From SCUB01 sp041918675 (GTDB taxonomy: Bacteria; Pseudomonadota; Alphaproteobacteria; Rhizobiales; Xanthobacteraceae): a stretch of DNA of 64,000 nucleotides. The notes beneath the pieces were generated by a model. The model saw nothing but the letters and a program-made list of their open reading frames with translations, was not told the origin of the DNA and searched no databases. Within the stretch, counting starts at the first letter, position 1. Each line of letters begins with the position of its first letter. Location of the stretch: contig JAYRVF010000011.1 of assembly GCA_041918675.1 (NCBI GenBank), forward strand, positions 186,001-250,000. Reading direction: 5' to 3'. The position numbers were made by a program, and so were the translations under genes. Positions 59,913 to 64,000 of the stretch are shown one piece after another.

Positions 59913-60214
59913 GACGCGAACGGTTCCTTTCGGCGCGAATGCTCGCGGCGGCGAAATCTCGAAATCGCGGCTGACTTCGGTCTCCCGCGCTTCCGGGAGA
60001 CCCGCCCATCAACCCTCGATCCAACGAAAACCTCGCGCATGCCCCAGGACGCGCCCCGAAACAAAGGCTGTCTGGTCGCGTCTTATTGCGATGCGCGCGG
60101 GGTTCATGCAACCCCTTGAACGCGGTGATTTATGGCATAAGAAGCCGCCGAATGCGGCAACTTGGCGGCGCGGCCGCCTCAGCCTTCGGGAAGGCGGGCC
60201 AATGGACGGAAATC
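59913..60214. other. Divergent intergenic region (M48 protease / aminotransferase)
   Basis: 302 bp without a gene. A TTGAAC at 60116-60121 with AT-rich TTTATGGCATAAG downstream could be the aminotransferase promoter. Nothing else is evident. Confidence 0.4.
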
Positions 60215-61390
60215 ATGCGTGATTCGACGCGTTTCGGGGCGGCCTCCTCGCGTGGGGAAGTGCCGCCGTTCATGGTCATGGACGTGATGGCGGAGGCCGA
60301 GCGAATCGAGGCGGCCGGCGGTCATGTGATCCACCTCGAGGTCGGCCAGCCGGCCGCGCCCGCTCCGCGCGCGGCGATCGCGGCCGCGCACCGGGCCCTC
60401 GATGTGAGCCGCATCGACTACACCACCGCCATGGGCATTCCCTCGCTGCGGGCGCGGATCGCGCGGCATTACCAGGAGGTGCATGGCTGCGCGGTCGATC
60501 CGGGGCGCATCATCGTCACCACCGGATCATCGGGGGGCTTCGTGCTCGCCTTCCTCGCCGCGTTCGAGGCCGGCGACCGCGTCGCGGTCGCGATACCGGG
60601 CTATCCGCCTTACCGCCATATCCTGACGGCGATCGGCTGCGAGGTGGTCGCGATCGAGACCCGCGCCAAGACGCGCTATGTCCTGACCGGCGAGGCGCTT
60701 CTGGCCGAGCACCGGCGCAAGCCCATCAAGGGCGTGCTGGTGGCGAGCCCGGCCAATCCGACCGGCACCATGATGTCGCGCGAGGCGCTGGCCGGCCTGA
60801 TCGCGGTCGCCGAAAGCGAGGGCATCCGCTTTTTCTCCGACGAGATCTATCACGGCCTCGACTACACCATGCCCTCGGTGACGGCGGCCGCGCTGTCGCC
60901 CGACGCGCTCGTGATCAATTCGTTTTCGAAATTCTTCTGCATGACCGGTTGGCGCGTGGGCTGGATCGTCGCGCCCGAACCCCTGGTGCGGCCGATCGAA
61001 CGACTGCAACAGAACCTCAACATCTCCGTGCCGACGCTGTCGCAGTTCGCCGCCGAGGCCGCGCTCGACTGCCGCGAGGAGATGAACGCGATCAAGCAGG
61101 GCTACGCCGAAAACCGCCGGATTCTGATCGAGGGATTGCCGGCCGCCGGTCTCGATCGCTTCCTGCCGGCGGACGGGGCGTTCTATCTCTACGCCGACGT
61201 GTCGCGCTTCACCGACGACAGCCACGCCTTCGCCAAGCGCATGCTCGCCGACATCCACGTCGCGACCACGCCGGGCGTCGATTTCGATCCAATCGATGGC
61301 CGCCACTTCCTGCGCCTGTGCTACGCGCGCTCGGCCGACGACATGCGCGAGGCGGTCGCGCGCATCCGCCGCTGGCTCGGCAACATGTGA
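60215..61390 (+). CDS. Class I/II pyridoxal-phosphate aminotransferase
   Basis: A 391-residue fold-type I enzyme. Landmarks are HLEVGQPAAPAPRAAIAAA, the cofactor-stacking region VTTGSSGGFVLAFLAAFE, VASPANPTGTMMS, RFFSDEIYHGLDY, and the Schiff-base lysine in NSFSKFFCMTGWRVGW. A C-terminal FLRLCYARSADDM carries the substrate carboxylate-binding Arg region. The overall pattern resembles AspC/PatA-like aminotransferases; the amino donor is not identifiable. The ATG at 60215 starts MRDSTRFGA. Confidence 0.92.
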   Translation: MRDSTRFGAASSRGEVPPFMVMDVMAEAERIEAAGGHVIHLEVGQPAAPAPRAAIAAAHRALDVSRIDYTTAMGIPSLRARIARHYQEVHGCAVDPGRIIVTTGSSGGFVLAFLAAFEAGDRVAVAIPGYPPYRHILTAIGCEVVAIETRAKTRYVLTGEALLAEHRRKPIKGVLVASPANPTGTMMSREALAGLIAVAESEGIRFFSDEIYHGLDYTMPSVTAAALSPDALVINSFSKFFCMTGWRVGWIVAPEPLVRPIERLQQNLNISVPTLSQFAAEAALDCREEMNAIKQGYAENRRILIEGLPAAGLDRFLPADGAFYLYADVSRFTDDSHAFAKRMLADIHVATTPGVDFDPIDGRHFLRLCYARSADDMREAVARIRRWLGNM

Positions 61391-61567
61391 GGGCTCGGGC
61401 GAGGGGGTTTTCGCTCCGCGCCGCCGACGTGCGAAAAACGACCGGATCGGCCGTCCTGAGATGGATCATGGCGAGGCGCGGGCCCTCCCGGCTATTGACG
61501 GGACCGGCGTGAAACGCGGCGGCCGCGCCGCGCGGCTGGAACGCAAGGCGAGGGGCACCGGGCGATC

Positions 61568-62356
61568 ATGTATGGATGGACTGAGTTATTGACGGATGTG
61601 GGCTGGTTCGGCGCCTTTGTGGTCGCCGCCGTCATCGTGCTTCTCGAACGACGCTTCGCGCTGTTTCGTCGCGCCGGTGTCGCGCGCACCCCGAATGTCC
61701 CGTTCGGCATCGTCGCGCTGGCGGTGACGGTGATCTGCGTGGTGGTGGTCGCCGAGCCGGTGACCGCGATCGCCTACCGGTTCGCTCCGTTCAGCATCGC
61801 GAACCTGCCGCTGCCGTCACTGGCGAAACTCGCGATCGGATTCCTATTCATCGATCTCGCGCTCTACGCGAACCACTATGTCTCGCACAAGCTCTCCTTG
61901 CTGTGGCGCGTGCACAGGACGCACCACGCCGATCCGTTCGTCACCGGCACGACCGGACTGTTGCATCATCCGCTGGAGACGGTGTGGCTGTTCGTGTTCA
62001 TCCTGGCCGTGAACGTGATGTTCGGCGTGCCGGCGGGCGCGATCCTGATCTACGCCGCCGTGTCGGCGCTGCATTCGATCTTCTCGCACGCCAATCTGCC
62101 GATGCCGGCCACGCTCAACAGGGTGCTGGGATCGGTCATCGTGATGCCGGTCATGCACCGCATCCATCATTCGACCGAGAACGCGGAATGCAATTCCAAT
62201 TACGGCTTGATATTCTCGTTCTGGGATCGGCTGTTCGGCACCTACACGGCGAAACCGGCGCGCGGCGCGGACCGGATGGAAATGGGGGTCGCCGGAATGA
62301 AAGAGGGGGACGTCAATTTCGTCCCCCTCCTGATGAACCCGTTCAACCGAAGCTGA
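61568..62356 (+). CDS. Sterol desaturase / fatty acid hydroxylase family membrane protein
   Basis: A diiron membrane hydroxylase of about 262 residues with four or five hydrophobic helices. The three histidine clusters are seen: HYVSHK (HX3H), HRTHHAD (HX2HH) and HRIHHSTEN (HX2HH), with LLHHPLETVW between. Substrate (lipid, hopanoid or carotenoid) is unknown. The last 20 codons contain a perfect hairpin that probably serves as a terminator for the convergent small-protein gene, and this end is copied in the downstream duplication. Confidence 0.9.
   Translation: MYGWTELLTDVGWFGAFVVAAVIVLLERRFALFRRAGVARTPNVPFGIVALAVTVICVVVVAEPVTAIAYRFAPFSIANLPLPSLAKLAIGFLFIDLALYANHYVSHKLSLLWRVHRTHHADPFVTGTTGLLHHPLETVWLFVFILAVNVMFGVPAGAILIYAAVSALHSIFSHANLPMPATLNRVLGSVIVMPVMHRIHHSTENAECNSNYGLIFSFWDRLFGTYTAKPARGADRMEMGVAGMKEGDVNFVPLLMNPFNRS
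62305..62327 (-). terminator. Terminator of the first small-protein copy, inside the hydroxylase coding end
   Basis: GGGGGACG (62305-62312) and CGTCCCCC (62320-62327) form a perfect 8-bp stem with a 7-nt loop. Read on the minus strand it follows the small-protein gene by 45 bp and is trailed by TCTTTC. It overlaps codons for EGDVNFVPLL of the convergent hydroxylase gene. Confidence 0.55.
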
Positions 62357-62372
62357 TCAAGCGCGCGACGCC

Positions 62373-62663
62373 TCAGCGCGCGCACTGAGGCTTCATGACG
62401 TTGTCGACCGGCGTGATCGGACGGTCGAAGCCGGGTCCGCCCAGCTTGAAGAAATCGCCCACGCAGGCGACGCGGCGGGCGAAGTCGTAGGCGGCGAGCG
62501 CGGTGGCGATGCCGACCACGATGCCGGCTCCGGAAGCCGAAGGCGTGGGCGCGACCGGCACGACCATCATGGCCGCCTGAATCTTTCCGGCGGGAGAGAT
62601 CAGGATGGCCGTCGCCATCGCGGCGCCGATCATCCAATGCTTGAGGCTGCAATTCGATTTCAT
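62373..62663 (-). CDS. Small exported protein, copy 1
   Basis: A 96-residue product with a hydrophobic signal segment (WMIGAAMATAILISPAGKIQA), a Gly/Ala-rich hydrophobic stretch (SGAGIVVGIATALAAYDFARRV) and a conserved C-terminus ACVGDFFKLGGPGFDRP... ending KPQCAR with two cysteines. It is nearly identical to copy 2 at 62969-63256 over the last 60 residues. Function is unknown. The ATG at 62663 gives the MKSNCSLKHW start. Confidence 0.75.
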   Translation of the reverse strand: MKSNCSLKHWMIGAAMATAILISPAGKIQAAMMVVPVAPTPSASGAGIVVGIATALAAYDFARRVACVGDFFKLGGPGFDRPITPVDNVMKPQCAR

Positions 62664-62874
62664 CGCGACATTATCCCCGAATTCAAAATGCGGAATTGGC
62701 GTCAAACGCCGAACAAAAAACGGTGCTCGCCAACATGCTGTCGATGATTGTTGCGGAATTCGGCGCGGGTCAAGCGCAATTCCCACTGCGAGAAAAGATA
62801 TTCGCTTCGCCTGCTCCGCGCTTTCGCAAGACCCGCGTTTTCACCGAGCCTGGCGTTGAAGACCGGAAATGAAA

Positions 62875-62894
62875 AGAGGGCCGCGCGGCCCTCT
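62875..62894 (-). terminator. 20-bp palindrome followed by T-run (minus strand)
   Basis: A perfect palindrome with arms AGAGGGCCGC/GCGGCCCTCT is followed on the minus strand by TTTTCATTT, a good intrinsic-terminator shape. It lies 75 bp beyond the end of the second small-protein gene and marks the unique sequence between the two duplicated units. Confidence 0.6.
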
Positions 62895-62900
62895 GACAAA

Positions 62901-62923
62901 GGGGGACGTCAATATCGTCCCCC
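62901..62923 (-). terminator. Terminator of the second small-protein copy (duplicated hairpin)
   Basis: GGGGGACG (62901-62908) and CGTCCCCC (62916-62923) repeat the hairpin found in the hydroxylase gene end and are followed on the minus strand by TTTGTC. Here it is free of any coding constraint. Confidence 0.6.
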
Positions 62924-62968
62924 TTCTGATAAACCTCTTCAATCAAAGCTGGTCAAGCGCGCGACGCC

Positions 62969-63256
62969 TTAGCGTGCGCATTGAGGCTTCATGACGTTGT
63001 CGACCGGCGTGATCGGACGGTCGAAGCCGGGTCCGCCCAGCTTGAAGAAATCGCCCACGCAGGCGACGCGGCGGGCGAAGTCGTAGGCGGCGAGCGCGGT
63101 GGCGATGCCGACCACGACGCCGGCTCCGGAAGCCGAAGGCGCGGGCGTGACCGAAACGGCGATCCCCGCCTCGATCTTTCCAGCGGTGGAGATCAGAAGG
63201 GCCGTCGCCATCGCGGCGCCGATCATCCAACGCTTGAGGCTGCTATTCGATTTCAT
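62969..63256 (-). CDS. Small exported protein, copy 2
   Basis: A 95-residue paralogue of the preceding small protein: same signal segment (WMIGAAMATALLISTAGKIEA), same Gly/Ala stretch and an identical C-terminal 50 residues including the two cysteines. Differences are clustered at residues 27-42 around the signal cleavage region. The ATG at 63256 starts MKSNSSLKRW. The strict conservation of the mature region and drift elsewhere suggest purifying selection or recent conversion. Confidence 0.75.
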   Translation of the reverse strand: MKSNSSLKRWMIGAAMATALLISTAGKIEAGIAVSVTPAPSASGAGVVVGIATALAAYDFARRVACVGDFFKLGGPGFDRPITPVDNVMKPQCAR

Positions 63257-63590
63257 CGCGGCATTTCTCCGAATTCGAGATGCATAATCGACGCCGACTG
63301 CCATGCATCGATCCCGGCCCGCCGGCACATAAGCAATGATTGTTGCGGATTTCGGCGCCGGTCAAGAGCGATTGGCTTTGCCCTGAAACGATATCCGCTT
63401 CGCCGAATTACGCGATGAGAATGCGGGAAAGAAAAAGGGGGCCTCGCGACCGCCTGATTCACGACTCTGTCGTCCCGCGGCATTCATCGCGCCGCGCCCA
63501 TCCCGCCGCGTCCATCCCGCGGCGTGCGCTTTATGGCGTGCACCGCGCGCGGTTTCGGACGCGCGTCGATGCGGCCTCTTGGACTTCGCG
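63257..63590. other. Intergenic region upstream of the duplicated small protein
   Basis: 334 bp containing the upstream half of the duplicated unit (CAATGATTGTTGCGGATTTCGG at 63332-63353, read in part) and then unique sequence before the RNase E-like end. It should hold the promoter of copy 2. No other feature is seen. Confidence 0.4.
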
Positions 63591-64000
63591 TCAGCGCCGC
63601 GACCACCAGCCCGAGCGCTGCGGCGCGGCCGGTTCGCTTTCCTGGCTCGATGTCGCGGGCGACGACGCCGCGCTTTCATCGAGCGCGGGTTGGCTCGCGG
63701 TTGTCGGCGTGCTCGGCTCGGCGGCGGGCCGCTCGCCGGCGTCATCCGTCATGAACGTGACCTTCTCGCGCACCGTCGAGCGGCGGCGCTGAGCGGGCTC
63801 GGCGGTCTCTTCGATGACGGCCCGCGCCACCGGTTCGGCCGGTTCTTCCTCGGCCGGTTCGGTGAAAGCGCGCGCGCCTTCCTCGCCGCGCGCTTCGCGC
63901 GCGCCGTCTTGCTCGGCCTCATCCGCGTTTTCGGTGAAGCGACGGTTGACCTCGGCGGCCGCCATGTCGAATTCATCGGCGGCGTGATTGAGCTCGTCGG
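63591..64000 (-). CDS. C-terminal tail of a large protein, probably RNase E (5' end outside window)
   Basis: The frame is open from the right edge of the window to a stop at 63591, about 135 residues. It is an acidic, low-complexity tail (EEEPAEPVARAVIEETAEP) followed by RRRSTVREKVTF and ending QRSGWWSRR. The pair RRRSTVRE and GWWSRR at the end matches the C-terminus of RNase E/G proteins of Rhizobiales in my memory. The catalytic part would lie beyond the window. An internal ATG at 63965 could mimic a separate small gene, but no ribosome-binding site supports it. Confidence 0.5.
   Translation of the reverse strand, partial: DELNHAADEFDMAAAEVNRRFTENADEAEQDGAREARGEEGARAFTEPAEEEPAEPVARAVIEETAEPAQRRRSTVREKVTFMTDDAGERPAAEPSTPTTASQPALDESAASSPATSSQESEPAAPQRSGWWSRR

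Larger units (their letters stand above)
62300..63350. repeat. Tandem duplication, unit about 596 bp
   Basis: Corresponding points (for example the two stop codons at 62373 and 62969, and GATGATTGTTGCGGA-type words in the two upstream regions) are offset by about 590-596 bp. The unit contains the last ~55 bp of the hydroxylase gene with its hairpin, a small secreted protein gene and its upstream region. Coding identity is very high at the C-terminus; the upstream parts have diverged with small indels. Confidence 0.85.

Noticed and set aside
63749..63976. Separate small genes at the right edge
   Set aside because: The frame that ends at 63591 is continuous to the window edge and ends in an RNase E-like tail; the other frames are Arg/Pro-rich shadows.

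Overview
This 64 kb window is high-GC chromosomal DNA (about 65-68% in backbone lines I counted) from an alphaproteobacterium, most likely order Hyphomicrobiales (Rhizobiales). The evidence is the gene content and order: an Irr-type Fur-family regulator, the run CDP-alcohol phosphatidyltransferase - hdaA - ppk - ppx - rnd - aspS next to purMN, the block NDUFA12 ... DUF2155 - aat - accC - accB - aroQ - DsbA-like - M48 protease, Omp25/31-type porins, and a DUF3551 protein. I cannot name the genus. There is no phage, CRISPR array or complete insertion sequence.

Layout. 0-5 kb: a truncated ABC-F ATPase, then irr and a rubrerythrin / GlpC-like Fe-S protein / DUF3501 operon. An Irr-box-like inverted repeat lies in the irr promoter and related repeats precede the rubrerythrin operon, which suggests an iron- and peroxide-linked unit. 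5-12 kb: ndk, a TerC-family membrane protein, a nearly passenger-less autotransporter, a cold-shock protein, a GST-like protein and purMN. 11-24.6 kb: the conserved housekeeping block, with ppk preceded by a PHO-box-like repeat and ppx overlapping the end of ppk, followed by a BON-like/OmpA protein, aspS and the hybrid malic enzyme. 24.6-36.4 kb: small secreted proteins, repeat-rich spacers, DoxX, PPK2 with a PlsB-like acyltransferase, envelope genes (polysaccharide deacetylase, L,D-transpeptidase), CreA and an AraC regulator. 36.9-42 kb: a NarL-type two-component pair, then a compact three-gene unit: a coiled-coil protein, a membrane-spanning OmpA-like protein and a Rab/Ras-like small GTPase. 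42.5-44.7 kb: a GNAT enzyme, an anomalous tRNA-like element, a lower-GC orphan gene and a BrnT-type toxin-antitoxin pair, so a small accessory patch. 44.7-60 kb: B12-dependent ribonucleotide reductase, NDUFA12, an MFS transporter, a double-barrel Omp25-like gene, DUF2155, aat, a chagasin-like inhibitor, accCB, aroQ, a DsbA-like protein and a BepA-like M48 protease. 60-64 kb: an aminotransferase, a sterol-desaturase-family hydroxylase, a roughly 596-bp tandem duplication carrying two small secreted proteins, and what looks like the C-terminal tail of RNase E.

The best candidate for a little-described system is the GTPase unit at 39305-41957. The three genes are packed with a 2-bp gap and a 1-bp overlap. 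The two upstream products share an N-terminal IxQxxxLLF-type segment. The OmpA-like protein has a large cytoplasmic N-terminal region, one membrane helix, a periplasmic coiled coil and a peptidoglycan-binding-type OmpA domain, so it could couple a cytoplasmic G-protein switch to the cell wall. All functional statements rest on reading translations and motifs by eye; no database search was run.
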